The notes under the pieces are model-generated. The model saw only the letters and a list, made by a program, of their open reading frames with translations. It made no database searches and was not told the DNA's origin. From Plutella xylostella (lineage: Eukaryota; Arthropoda; Insecta; Lepidoptera; Plutellidae), in assembly GCF_932276165.1 (NCBI RefSeq), contig NC_064011.1:3861501-3925500 (forward strand): a DNA stretch of 64,000 nucleotides, written 5' to 3'. Of this stretch, positions 54,403-64,000 are shown one piece after another (position 1 is the first letter of the stretch; every line of letters begins with the position of its first letter). The position numbers were made by a program, and so were the translations under genes.

Positions 54403-57233
54403 TTACTCCCGCCGTGCATTGACGCCGTGGTCGTCATTGCAGATCTCGGTGAGGGACGTCTGGCTCCGCAGGCTCGGAGGGCAGGATGGCCAGCTCGCTC
54501 GTCGCTCCCTGTAGGCTCTATCATTAGTTGTTCTCGACGACGGCGGCGGCGGCGGCGCCTGCGGTGGCGCGGCGGTTCTCTTCGTCTGTGGCATTGATCT
54601 GTGGCTGTAGTCTGGACCACACTGTGGGGGCGCCCTTTCAGTCTGTGTACATCTCGCGTAGCTTTGCTGCTCACGTTCATCTTCGATGCCCATCGCCTGT
54701 CGTGGACTGTACTATGATCTTCGATTGGGGCTTGGCGACGGGCGGCGTAACGGCGACATGAACGTGAGGCTTCTGTTTGTTTTGTACACGTGGCGAGAGT
54801 ACTGGTGGCGCGTCCTTCTAAGTTGCTGTGGGGGCGTGTGGGCACGATGAGTGGCTCACGCAGGTCATCTTCACGCGTAGTCAGGCAGTTGACTCTATGG
54901 TGTTTCTTATTCACTGTTCTCGTGTGCGCTCCGTGAAGAACCCAGCCTAGAGGCGTGTGTGACGCGACGGGTTCATCCTGCTGTCCTTGGCGCACCTCGC
55001 TCGCGATGAGAAGATGGCAATTATCCTGACCGATGAGGATCTTTGGTCTTGCTGCTTCGTACTTCAGCTGCTGTGCGATGTCACGCAGATGAGCACAATT
55101 TCGCAGTTCTTCAGATTTCACCGTCTGTGCGGAGAGTCGTATGTTGTCGATAGTCCGTGCGTTAATCGTGTACTGTGCGCGTTCTCCCTGTAGAGTCACT
55201 TTGACGCGGCGAGAATGGCAGGCGTTGATCTTTGTGTCGCCGATGGCGGCTATGTTGAGCGGCTCGAGGGGGCCCGTGAGGCCCGCCTGTTTTGCTACGG
55301 CCGCGTCTATGAGCGTGACGGTAGAGCCATCGTCAAGCAGAGCGTGCGTGTGTACCTCTCCCGCCGGTCCGACGATCTTGATAGGTATTATCTTCAGGTA
55401 CGCGTGTGTTTTGCGCGGCGACCACATCGACGATATTGTTTCGCTATTCTTCGTTTCCGGTCCAGTTTCTGTTGATCTTCGAAAGTGCAGCAATCTATGA
55501 TGGAAGTAATTACAGCCATCTTCTCCGCAGCGGATTCGCTTGCAACTGTGGGTTTTATTCTTGTAGCGAAGGCATCGGAAACATAGCATCTGTGATTTAG
55601 CTATTTCCCATCGCGAGTTCACGTCTGTAGCTCGGAACTCTGGACACTCAGTGATGTTGTGTCCCTCTGTGGCGCAGTGGCGGCATTTTACTATTTTTTC
55701 TATGACTGTGGCCGCTGTGGTGTAAGCTCTCTGCATTCTGTTTTGACTGTGCTCTGTGGGTTCTGTCTCTGGCTGTGCGTAGGGCCCGCAGAGGTCGGCT
55801 TCTCTTTGCAGAAACCTGGAGAGCTTCAGTAGGTCCGGCTCTTGTGTAGTCTGAGTGGCGGCGTAGTCGAACCATCGGTAGCGTAGTACCGGCGTCAGCT
55901 TCTCTATGGTGATCTTCGTGGCCTCCGGGCTGTAGAGGTAGTGTATGCGGTCGAGCGCGCGCAGGCTGGCGACGACGTTGAGCACGCGGCTGGCGAACAC
56001 GCAGACATCGCGCGGGTTGTCCGTAAGGCGCGGCAGCGCACGCAGGCGGTCGAGTTCGGACATGGCGATGGAGTCGGGGCGGCCGAAGCGAGACTCCAGA
56101 GCGCGCATGATGTCTGTGGCGCGTGCATTCAATATGAGCAGATTCTCGACTGCTTCCTTGGCTCTTCCTCTCAGGCTTCGTCGTAGTCTTGCCACGTTGT
56201 CTGTCTCGGTGAAGCTATCGGCTGTTTCATAGAAGCTCGCACGGAACGACAGCCACTCGTGATGTGAGCCGGCGAATATAGGCAGCTCCGTGTGGTAGCG
56301 CGGTGCAGCCCTCTGCCCGGCCTGCGCGGCTAGCGCTATTGCAGATGCCAGCTCGGAGAGGTTGATTTTCTGTTGCTGACTCGCTGCGGCTGGGACGTAC
56401 TGTTGCGGTTGGCTTCTTGACTGTAGGGCTTCGTAGTAGGTACCCGCTTGTGGGTACGATGAGTGAAGCGGCAGCACGGGGTCAGTCGGGTAGGCCGCGG
56501 CGGCGGTGGCGGCTGCATCGGGGGCGGCCGCGGCGACGGGGGCGGCGTGTGCAGGCGCGGCGGCAGTGGCGGCTGCGACGACGGGGGCGGCCGCGGCGAC
56601 GGGGGCGGCCGCGGCGACGGGGGCGGCCGCGGCGGCGGGGGCGGCTGCAACGGGGGCGACACCGGCGGGGGCGCAGAGCGCAGGCGACGGAGCTTGAAGC
56701 TGTGGTGGCACTCCCGTTTGATCCAGCCACTCTTCTACTTTCCAACTTTCAGACGCGTATTCCGACTGCTCTTCATCTTCGTCTTCACTACTTTCTGCTT
56801 CCAAGACGGCGATGCGTGCGGCGGCGAGCTCGAGTTGTATTCTCAGCATCTCTTCCTTGGCTCGAGCTATTCGCAGCGCACGCGCAGACTTGCTACTCTT
56901 CGACTTGCACTTCTGTGACGACGCGGCGACGGGCTGGGGTTTCTGTGACACGGCAGCAGCGGTGGTGAGAGCTTCTGCTCCGGCCTTCTTCACGGCAGCG
57001 GAAGAGGTATCTGTGGGCGTGGCGGAGACAGAAGCGGCGGCGGCACCGGCAGCGGCAGGCCCAGCGGTATCGTCGACGGCCTCGATAGCGGCAGCGACAG
57101 CGGCGTCGGCGGTGGCAGCGACAGCGGCGTCGGCAGCGGCAGCGGCTTCGGCGGCGACAGCGGCTTCGGCGGCGGCAGCGGCGACGGCGGCGGCTCTCGT
57201 GGTGATCGGCATTCTTGATCCGACTTCCTGCAA
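54381..57233 (-). CDS. BEL/Pao Gag-protease polyprotein
   Basis: 950 codons, uninterrupted, first ATG at 57233. Order: residues ~10-70 an alanine-rich run; ~105-150 a charged, coiled-coil-like segment with SSEDEDEEQSE; ~185-245 a second Ala/Pro-rich run; ~310-485 the retroelement Gag core (LPIFAGSHHEWLSFRASFYE, DUF1759 type); 517-530 a zinc knuckle CRHCATEGHNITEC (CX2CX4HX4C), followed by CFRC…HSC at 551-564; ~610-770 an aspartic protease of the DUF1758 type with LLDDGSTVTLID (catalytic D-G-S at 635-637) and GWVLHGAHT. From about residue 806 the sequence changes to basic, low-complexity text including an Arg run, and the stop lies inside the 3' LTR. That point is probably the junction of the pol deletion. 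The protein would be expected to assemble particles and process itself, but not to copy or integrate. Confidence 0.87.
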   Translation of the reverse strand: MQEVGSRMPITTRAAAVAAAAAEAAVAAEAAAAADAAVAATADAAVAAAIEAVDDTAGPAAAGAAAASVSATPTDTSSAAVKKAGAEALTTAAAVSQKPQPVAASSQKCKSKSSKSARALRIARAKEEMLRIQLELAAARIAVLEAESSEDEDEEQSEYASESWKVEEWLDQTGVPPQLQAPSPALCAPAGVAPVAAAPAAAAAPVAAAAPVAAAAPVVAAATAAAPAHAAPVAAAAPDAAATAAAAYPTDPVLPLHSSYPQAGTYYEALQSRSQPQQYVPAAASQQQKINLSELASAIALAAQAGQRAAPRYHTELPIFAGSHHEWLSFRASFYETADSFTETDNVARLRRSLRGRAKEAVENLLILNARATDIMRALESRFGRPDSIAMSELDRLRALPRLTDNPRDVCVFASRVLNVVASLRALDRIHYLYSPEATKITIEKLTPVLRYRWFDYAATQTTQEPDLLKLSRFLQREADLCGPYAQPETEPTEHSQNRMQRAYTTAATVIEKIVKCRHCATEGHNITECPEFRATDVNSRWEIAKSQMLCFRCLRYKNKTHSCKRIRCGEDGCNYFHHRLLHFRRSTETGPETKNSETISSMWSPRKTHAYLKIIPIKIVGPAGEVHTHALLDDGSTVTLIDAAVAKQAGLTGPLEPLNIAAIGDTKINACHSRRVKVTLQGERAQYTINARTIDNIRLSAQTVKSEELRNCAHLRDIAQQLKYEAARPKILIGQDNCHLLIASEVRQGQQDEPVASHTPLGWVLHGAHTRTVNKKHHRVNCLTTREDDLREPLIVPTRPHSNLEGRATSTLATCTKQTEASRSCRRYAARRQAPIEDHSTVHDRRWASKMNVSSKATRDVHRLKGRPHSVVQTTATDQCHRRREPPRHRRRRRRRRRREQLMIEPTGSDERAGHPALRACGARRPSPRSAMTTTASMHGGSNVRDKNR

Positions 57234-57242
57234 CGACGAAGT

Positions 57243-57260
57243 ATCCGGCTCGAAGGACCA
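57243..57260 (-). promoter_or_regulatory. Primer binding site for tRNA-Tyr
   Basis: Two bases inside the 5' LTR the minus strand reads TGGTCCTTCGAGCCGGAT. Its complement ATCCGGCTCGAAGGACCA matches, as I remember it, the 3' end of eukaryotic tRNA-Tyr including CCA, over 18 bases. Confidence 0.8.
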
Positions 57261-57262
57261 AA

Positions 57263-57687
57263 TGTGCGGGGTGCACCTGTTCTGGTTGAGGGAAGTACGG
57301 CGGGCAGGGATCAGGAATGAAAGACTTCTTCTATGTTCACCAGTCAGGAAGTGAGAGATCTAGAGCTGTTGCTTGCTTGTTCTTCTTCTTGTTTTCCTTT
57401 TCGCTTTTGCCTTTTAACTGAATGACTGTGAGGCGCAAGCGTCGCCTTTTATACCATTCTCTACGGAAGATAGAGTATTCCAGAAAGCTCTAGAAAAGAC
57501 TTAATGTTCTACTTCTTAGTAGAAACTTCTAGTTCCGTGCTGCCATCTGTTGTTGAATAGATGAACTACATAGTAAGGCTACTTTCTACTAGATGTCGCT
57601 AGTTTCCTCACTTCCCGAGAATGTTTTATTTACTATTAAGTGACAGACACAGACATAACTATTTCCTATCTATTCTTGTCCCGAACA
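57263..57687 (-). repeat. 5' LTR of the BEL/Pao element
   Basis: 425 bp, identical by eye to the 3' LTR. A TATA box TATAAAAG (57446-57453, minus) lies about 240 bp into the LTR and is the likely promoter for the genomic RNA. Confidence 0.93.
57446..57453 (-). promoter_or_regulatory. TATA box in the 5' LTR
   Basis: TATAAAAG read on the minus strand, followed by a GC-rich GGCGACGCTTGCGCC. It is the only clear TATA-like site in the LTR. Confidence 0.55.
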
Positions 57688-57690
57688 GGT

Positions 57691-57769
57691 ACAGTGCTCC
57701 AAAATTGATAATGCGCATAGAAATCTTTGACAGATCGGTTGTTTTCGATTATGTGACACATGATATTGA
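57691..57769. repeat. 79-bp segment repeated exactly at 49873-49951
   Basis: Directly abuts the right flank of the BEL/Pao element, which therefore inserted at the edge of this repeat: its target GGTAC overlaps the first bases. Confidence 0.85.
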
Positions 57770-57934
57770 GACTCCTATTTCTTTCGAACAAGGTGCAAAA
57801 TGCAAGTGTTTTTTTAAGGCTCTTACGACTTCCTAAAAAGAAATAATTATACATTTTTGCTTTAAGGGCGTTGCTAGGACAAAAACTTATGATCAAAACT
57901 GTTCGACCTAAATCTGTTCGTTTTGCATTTTGAT

Positions 57935-57999
57935 ACGATCGAATTCATTGTACATAATCACTTTTGTATATTGTGCAATAAAATAATAAATAAATAAAT
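57935..57999 (+). repeat. LINE 3' tail ending in (AATA)n
   Basis: TTCATTGTACATAATCACTT, TTGTATATTGTGCAATAAAA then AATA units; sister of 13798-13892. Confidence 0.55.
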
Positions 58000-58689
58000 T
58001 CAATTTTGTCCACTATACCTCCCAATATCTAGAATGTAAGTTAATTTTTTAAAACGACTAAAACAGTCCTTTTTAAGTATATTGGAAATAAATGTAACTT
58101 AGGTATATTGATTAAATTCATTGTTTCATTATCGATATAGTATGTAAGTAACTAGGTAAGTACTCAGAAAATCACTATTTCCTTGACAGACACCAATAAT
58201 GGCTAGTTATTTGAATTATTGAATAATATTAATATTATGATTTCTATAAATGTATTTTCTTCAGGCCTTGACTGATACAAATACATATAGATATTATTAG
58301 CATGTTACGTAGAAGTCCATCATAACAAGTGAAAAGTGTTTTATTAAAGTCCGACAAAGCTAACTTCACAAAGTCTACTTTGAGATTGAAATTTCGTATC
58401 ATGACCATGACAAGGTAATGATTACATAGTATTATAGCTAAGTATATACTTGCGATACAGTTGTAGGTACAAAAAAATAAACCTCTCCAAAAATTCAAAG
58501 CGAACCAGCAATGAAAGAAAGTTCTATCACCCGATACGAATAAAGTGATTAGATATTATAGCCATACAAAGGGCAACGCACCAATCACAGGCGAGCAACG
58601 TTCCGTAAACCACAAATAATGTAGACCACATCAAAAGTAATGAGCATCTCTGAAGTGGCACACCGAATCGTGGGTTGCGGTTCTCAAAC
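58000..58689. other. Unassigned non-coding stretch
   Basis: Nothing recognised. Confidence 0.4.
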
Positions 58690-58960
58690 TTTGCTACTTT
58701 CTACCGTATTTATTTATTTATTTTGAAACCCATACGGTAAAAGGGGTGTTATAAGTTAAACGGGTTAATGTAGTCGTGTGTGTGTATCTGTCTGTGGTAG
58801 CGTAGCTTCTAAACGGTTGTACCGTTTTTTATTGTTTTTTAAGGTTATAGGTAATTTTATCCCGAGTGTTATTAGCCATGTTTCATGAAAATCGGTTCAA
58901 GATTTATGCAAGTTTTAGTGATGAATGACGAGGGTAATGCCGAGATGCAAAAAGGAACTT
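58690..58960 (+). repeat. Unclassified dispersed insect repeat
   Basis: ACGGTAAAAGGGGTGTTATA, AGTTAAACGGGT … TGTGTATCTGTCTGTGGTAG, CGTAGCTTCTAAACGG … CATGAAAATCGGTTCAAG. Same style of text as 42322-42560 and 51247-51480. Confidence 0.45.
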
Positions 58961-59061
58961 TAAGCTAATGTCAGCGTTAAACCTATGTTTGTCTCTTTCT
59001 GTCCTCCTGTAGGTTTGCTGCTAGAAAATGCTCTTTGCATTAGCCCACCTTTTGTACATTT

Positions 59062-59268
59062 ATCCTAACTAATATTATAAATGCGAAAGTAACTGTGTCT
59101 GTCTGTCTGTCTGTCTGTTACTCTTTCACGCCAAAACTTCTGAACGGATTTGAATGAAATTTGGTATACATACGGTCTAGACCCTGGGAAAGAACATAGG
59201 ATACTTTTTATCCCGGAATTCCCACGGGAAAACTTTTTAAGGCGAAGCGAAGCGCGCGGGAACAGCTT
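59062..59268 (+). repeat. Dispersed ~205-bp repeat, copy 5
   Basis: Full-length plus copy: ATCCTAACTAATATTATAAA … GGGAACAGC, with four GTCT units. Nearly identical to copy 2 outside the microsatellite. Confidence 0.75.
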
Positions 59269-59769
59269 TTCCCATATTTATGCAAGAAATAAACGCTGTC
59301 AATCAAGGCAGTAATACGTTTAAAACCGACATTAGCTTAAAGTTTATTTGTGTAAATCAGCGTTTTGAAATAAAGAAATTAAATAAATAAATATAATTAC
59401 CCTTTCGGTGAACGATAAAGGTTGAGAACCGCCAGTACCACGATGCACACAAGTGCCCCTTTGTATTGCTCGTATAGAGTTACAGATATAAGGGCACGTG
59501 CCCAAACAGATGTGCTTGCAGGAAGCAAGTGGTCAAGCCTTTACTATTTGTCTGATAAGAACTGGAACTATGCCGTAAGAGGCTGGAGAAAGTAGTACAA
59601 TACACTCACGAGCAATGAAAAATATCCAGAGACAATAGCACGAAATTACTTAAAAAACCTAAACTCAAAAGACTGCAATATTAAAGTAAGTCCTACCTAA
59701 GTACATTTAACAACGCATTAGAATATTATTATATTACCAACTATAAACTTAAATATGTCTATCAAATTC
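59269..59769. other. Unassigned non-coding stretch
   Basis: Nothing recognised. Confidence 0.4.
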
Positions 59770-60160
59770 TAAATTTCATTATAAATAACACCCAAGAAAA
59801 AAAAAACACACACACACAAAAATAAACGCACGCACGCCTTGTACTAATGTACTCCCTTGCGGGGTAGGCAGAGGTGCATTGCTGCACCCACTTTTCGCCA
59901 GTGTGTTATGTTAGTCCCAATGTAATAGGGGGCGGGCCTATTGCCATTTAACGGGCACATCCAAGACCCGAGAACAAATATCTGTGTTTAAACAAATATC
60001 TGCCCCAGCCGGGAATCGAACCCGGGACCATCGGCTCAGTAGTCTGGGTCACTAACCACTACGCCATTCGGTCGTCATAACACCCAAGACCCGAGTAGAA
60101 ACGTATGCGCTCCGGCCGGGAATCGTACCCGGGACTAACCACTATGCCACTGCATTGTAA
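59770..60160 (-). mobile_element. Type B SINE split by a type A SINE
   Basis: The outer, older copy is type B in minus orientation: the right piece (60077-60160) holds the head (inverse of GTCCCGGGTACGATTCCCGG) up to GGTCTTGGGTGTT. The left piece (about 59775-59797) continues with the inverse of TTCTTGGGTGTTATTTATAA. The inner copy is the type A SINE at 59798-60076. Confidence 0.7.
59798..60076 (-). mobile_element. tRNA-headed SINE, type A, inserted in a type B SINE
   Basis: Complete minus-strand copy with a (GT)n/poly-T tail. The exact 13-bp duplication ATAACACCCAAGA lies at 59785-59797 and 60077-60089, itself part of the older SINE. This shows that type A was active after type B was already in place here. 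Confidence 0.92.
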
Positions 60161-60712
60161 AGCTGTTTATTTTTGTTGTGAGTGTTTTTTTACGATCATC
60201 ACGACATTTCCACGTAATTGCTCCCTAATAAAATCCTTATTTCACAATTTGGTGTAAAGACTTTACTGCTGCGTGAGCACGACATTTTTAACTTACGTAG
60301 AGTCCTCCAACGCTAACTTTGCAAATGTAAAAGATGGGAGTGCCCTCAAGATTAAATACCAACTTTCTTGTCAGCCAAGTTCTCTCTGTTGCAAAGTTAG
60401 CTTTGTCGGATACCAGTACAATTTTCACACACACGCCTATATAGTCCGTAAAAGTATATTTTAAAATGTAAGTAAGTACCTAAATCGTACCTATACCAAT
60501 AATTATAGTATAGTGTATGTGTATTTTGACTCTTCAATCAAGAAACGGCATTGTTTATATTCGTCCATGATAATTATTATAGGTATTGATAATAAATAAG
60601 GTAATAAATCATAAATAAAATGCATCAGACCTGCGCGAGAGCAGCCGTTCCAATTTCAAACGAGATTAGAATGTTCCAAATTTGAACCGATAACCAACGA
60701 TATTTAATACGC

Positions 60713-60965
60713 ACTAGATGGAGTGCCAGTGCCAAAAGAAATGAAATGAAATGAAATATTTATTTGAGAATACAAGACAACTTATTCAAAAAATATTAGG
60801 TACTATTGTCACATATATTACTATGTCTCGACAAGTAACACCCAATTTCTAACACTCAGCTCTTATTTTGAATTAGTTCGGAAAGAATATTTTTGGCTTT
60901 ATTTATTCCTTGGTACAATGGTTGTCATTAGGTACTTTAAACAGTTTGACAGTAAACAAACAACT

Positions 60966-60997
<32 letters not shown>

Positions 60998-61312
60998 TCT
61001 TTATTGCAGGTGTATACCCATAGTTAAAATTAAAAATACATTAAATTCACAAATAAGATAAAATACAATAAAATGGTCAAATTATAAAATTAAAAATACA
61101 CTATAAAATATCAAAATAAAAAGCTTTCTACCTAAATAAAACTTAATAAGTAGGTAGGGTCATTTGCGATTTGCGGTCAGCTGTACAGAGAGCCAATGTT
61201 TTAAGATTGGGCACCTGTAGTCATTAGCAACGTTCATTAAGATTGCATTACCAGCGCTACTTTGTTTCTGTATGCTACACATCATCTTGTTCGTATTGTT
61301 AATCTAAGCCGG
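60713..61312 (-). mobile_element. TIR element (CTTAGATTAACAATATACG family) split twice
   Basis: Minus-oriented pieces ACTAGATGGAGTGCCAGTGC, CAAAAGAAATG (60713-60745); GTCTCGACAAGTAACACC … ACAATGGTTGTCATTAGGTA (60822-60962); and the inverted end TTGTTCGTATTGTTAATCTA at 61285. Interrupted by a LINE tail starting (GAAAT)n at 60745-60821 and by another starting (AAT)n at 60968. Confidence 0.6.
60968..61180 (-). repeat. LINE 3' tail with (AAT)n
   Basis: About ten AAT units followed by TTCTTTATTGCAGGTGTATA; on the minus strand this is …TGCAATAAAGAA(TTA)n, the end of a retroelement. The left border is at the microsatellite, the right one uncertain. Confidence 0.5.
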
Positions 61313-64000
61313 CAACAAAATGGCGGCTGCATTGATCGATTGACAAATAAATTTCAATCAAGAGTCTGTGTGTGTATAATAAATATTATTATTATTAGTT
61401 TAATTAATTCCGTATCTATATAGACAAGATATTTCGTGTAAGTACCTACCTCAGTAAGTTAGTAAATGGAATAGAATTACATACATACATACATAGGTAC
61501 ATAATATATTATGCTCACGACTGTAATCTCCGAAGGAGCTCCTCTCACAAGCGAGCCACCCGCTTTTCGCTGTACATTTTGTATGTAGGTACTCAACTCA
61601 CGCGATTGGTCGCGAGCCGTATCGGCGTTTATAAATGAGTACCATTTACTTAGGGTGCATATCTAGAAATCTATCTATCTAACTCATCTTGATAGTATTG
61701 AAACACAGACACTCCATTTTAGTTATCAAACTTCTGATACTCCTCTTACCTTACTCTACAGCTATGAAAAGCACAATAAATAACTGTGTAATCAATAAAA
61801 CCATTAATGTAGGGTGACCACACCTTGGCGATTTATCGACCGTGTCCGGCGATTCAGTGTGAAATAAAGATGTTGCGTGTAGGGTGTCCATACCTGCAAC
61901 AATACAAAAGAGTTTAGGTTATGTTGTAAATGTTATAATGCTTATAGTTAATACATAAGTATCAAATTAATTACGCATACGACGGATTACCTGCGTTTAT
62001 TTATATTCTTAGGTTTTTATTTATTTATTAACAAATTCAAGGAAATTAATGTTAATAGCATTTTCAGCCAGTCGGCTTGACTGGACTGGACTGACAGGAG
62101 GTACAGGAAAATTATGTATAAATAAAAAATTGTATCTACAATCATTTCTCATTCAACGAATGAAATGAAGTAATTAATCATGAAAAGAGATAAATAAATT
62201 ATTTAAGTATCAGACACACTTGAGTCGATTCAAGTGCTGGTCGTTACTAAGAATTTGTACTTATAATAAAATTATTAGTACTTGAATTAATGTATCATTC
62301 CAAAGTGTCAACTGTCAACCAATTATGCAATTACATAATAATTATATACCGTTCACGAAAAACTGCGTATATTTTCAATTAAAAAACTCTAATTCACATT
62401 CAACTCTGTTACATTATGTTTGTATTGAAATATTGAAGTGCTTGATAAATGGACAAAGACAGATGTCTCCAGATTATTCCATAAAAAACTCAATAATTGT
62501 CACACTACTGACTGACACATGTCGTCACATCCGAGCGAGCACAAAGAGTCGAAGTTGACCCCTTTATAGGGGTCAAGCCTTTCCAAAATAACGACGCACC
62601 ATCGATCGAAAATTATGGCTTTTTCATCAAATTATCAGAGTTACAACGCATTTTCCCGGGTCTAGCAATTTACAGTTCAATTACGACATTTTTGTTCGGT
62701 AATGTGTATTATTTTGCTGAGTTTAAAAGATTATATTTATTACATTTTCAGGTAAGTACCATGTAAATGATTGTTGTGAGGTCAAAGGGTTCTGTTGTTA
62801 TTTTGTACGATATTCATCCACACTATGTAAAAAGAACCTTTAAATTAATCCTGATCACTGAAATAAGTTTCTTTTTGAAATATGAAATATTTCGAACACA
62901 CATTATTTTAGAAATAGGATAGAATATATTGAACTGAGCCATTTTTATTAAAATCAACGCATTACATACCTAAATAATAAAAACAAACACGAACCGCCCT
63001 CGATCTAAATACCTTTCACAGAAATCATGTTCACCCCATTCCACACAGAAAGAACAATAAATATTTCTACAGACGCGACACAGCTGCTGCTAAGTTCAAT
63101 GACACATCTTTACCCAATTGGGCATCCATGAGGTTATAATAACATAGCTAAAATGTTTCCGGTTGGTTTTCTTTATCATTTTCGTTGGAAACCGGTACAA
63201 ATTTATTTATTTCAGACTAGAAGAAAATCCCACTTTGAAGTATGATAAATGATTATGATAAAACTGTAATGTATGTACCTACCTAATAGTTTTATTGGAC
63301 CACATTACAGGCATTGACCTGAATCAGTGTGGGCTAGAGTGAAGATAAAATTCGCGAATACATATCTATGCATTGAGCGATTAAAGTAAATATTTGTACT
63401 CTGATTGGAAGGCCGTGTGAATGGATAAATGAATGAATGAATCCTTCTGCAGCTCTTTATTTTTAAAGTTCAATGCTCTGTTTTTATGTTGGCATAATTT
63501 TTAAACAAACTAGATTATCGGTGATTGTTTAATATGTGAGTAAAAAAGTCTTCATATTTATCGGCTTTAGTCTGTTGTAGATTTTACCTATCGAAACTGA
63601 TTGATTATTGACCAATCTTACGAGTATTATGAACAGCCTAGATTTTGACTAATTATGTCTTGTATAAATGGTGCATTTTTTTTAAAACTAGAGTTTTTTA
63701 AAGATTTTACACTCTTAAATTATTAACACTTTTGGATACCTATAATCAAAAGGTAATACTGCCCAATCTATCTATCAAAATAAATTACTCCCTAATAGAA
63801 GAGGAAATTGATTAACTAAATAAAAACCAATCTGTCAAATTTAAATATCTTAGCAGTTAATAGCCATTTTATTATTTTAAAATAGTTTAAGGCTTTCACT
63901 TATTTTATGATAATTGGTTCCGTCACTCCGGTATCTGAGCTTTATGCAATTTTACTGTTTGTATTAATTAAAATTTTAAGTGTTTTAAAAGTGGTTCATA
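61313..64000. other. Quiet right end
   Basis: 61530-61640 is an inverted 3' piece of the type C SINE (inverse of GTGGGTGGCTCGCTTG, then TGAGAGGAGCTCCTTCGGAG). Beyond it, 2.3 kb of AT-rich sequence with no gene, exon or repeat that I can name. Confidence 0.45.

Larger units (their letters stand above)
53978..57687 (-). mobile_element. BEL/Pao LTR retrotransposon, gag-protease only
   Basis: 3710-bp element in minus orientation. LTRs 57263-57687 (5') and 53978-54402 (3') are 425 bp each, begin TG and end CA, and look identical base for base. They are flanked by the 5-bp duplication GGTAC (53973-53977 and 57688-57692). Between them are a tRNA-Tyr-type primer binding site, a single frame (54381-57233) and a purine-rich GGCGGGAG next to the 3' LTR. 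A full BEL/Pao element is expected to carry reverse transcriptase, RNase H and integrase in several more kilobases; all are missing. Identical LTRs mean a very recent insertion, presumably with pol supplied by an intact relative. Confidence 0.93.

Noticed and set aside
54403..57354. Many long frames on both strands, Gly-, Ala-, Arg- or Pro-rich, overlapping the BEL/Pao interior
   Set aside because: The GC-rich (GCG)n composition opens all frames. Only the 950-codon minus-strand frame contains Gag, zinc-knuckle and protease motifs.
1..64000. CRISPR arrays, bacterial operons, insertion sequences, riboswitches
   Set aside because: The sequence is clearly animal nuclear DNA (spliced exons, SINEs, LINEs); no direct-repeat/spacer arrangement is present.

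Overview
The window looks like a stretch of moth or butterfly (Lepidoptera) nuclear DNA: AT-rich, with spliced genes whose exons are only 85-150 bp, and packed with repeat families that I recognise as typical of lepidopteran genomes (tRNA-headed SINEs, a 5S-rRNA-headed SINE, a short repeat starting AACTAATATTATAAATGCG, PIF/Harbinger and mariner remnants). It is mostly non-coding. Only one host gene can be supported from the sequence.

Region 1 (1-6.4 kb). Seven exons on the minus strand, joined by good splice sites with matching phases, encode about 269 residues of a secreted or cell-surface immunoglobulin-superfamily protein: an acidic linker, two complete Ig domains and the start of a third. 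The 3' end lies off the left edge. The signal-peptide exon was not found; it must lie somewhere at higher coordinates.

Region 2 (6.4-34 kb). Intron or intergenic sequence carrying SINEs, LINE 3' tails, miniature inverted-repeat elements and, at 18.9-20.3 kb, a PIF/Harbinger transposon with intact ends and TTA target duplications. Its two convergent genes (Myb-like protein and transposase) are both cut at one internal deletion.

Region 3 (34-49.5 kb). A 5'-truncated LINE with a 1.5 kb open reverse-transcriptase frame sits inside a foldback element. There are two further LINE carboxy-terminal fragments, five SINE-class insertions or fragments including the 5S-derived one (38.5 kb), several TIR elements, and a 12-unit 15-bp minisatellite.

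Region 4 (49.5-64 kb). An internally deleted mariner copy and a 3.7 kb BEL/Pao LTR retrotransposon in minus orientation. The latter has two apparently identical 425-bp LTRs, a 5-bp target duplication, a tRNA-Tyr-type primer binding site and one uninterrupted gag-protease frame, but no reverse transcriptase, RNase H or integrase. Nested repeats follow, and then a quiet right end.

Points that stand out: the compact gag-protease-only BEL/Pao element, which looks young; a set of perfect palindromes with zero- to few-base centres (26.2, 28.4 and 53.6 kb), two of them in adjacent pairs, that do not look like transposons; a MITE family of which three copies were each split by a different later retroelement; and many insertions whose target duplications can be read directly.
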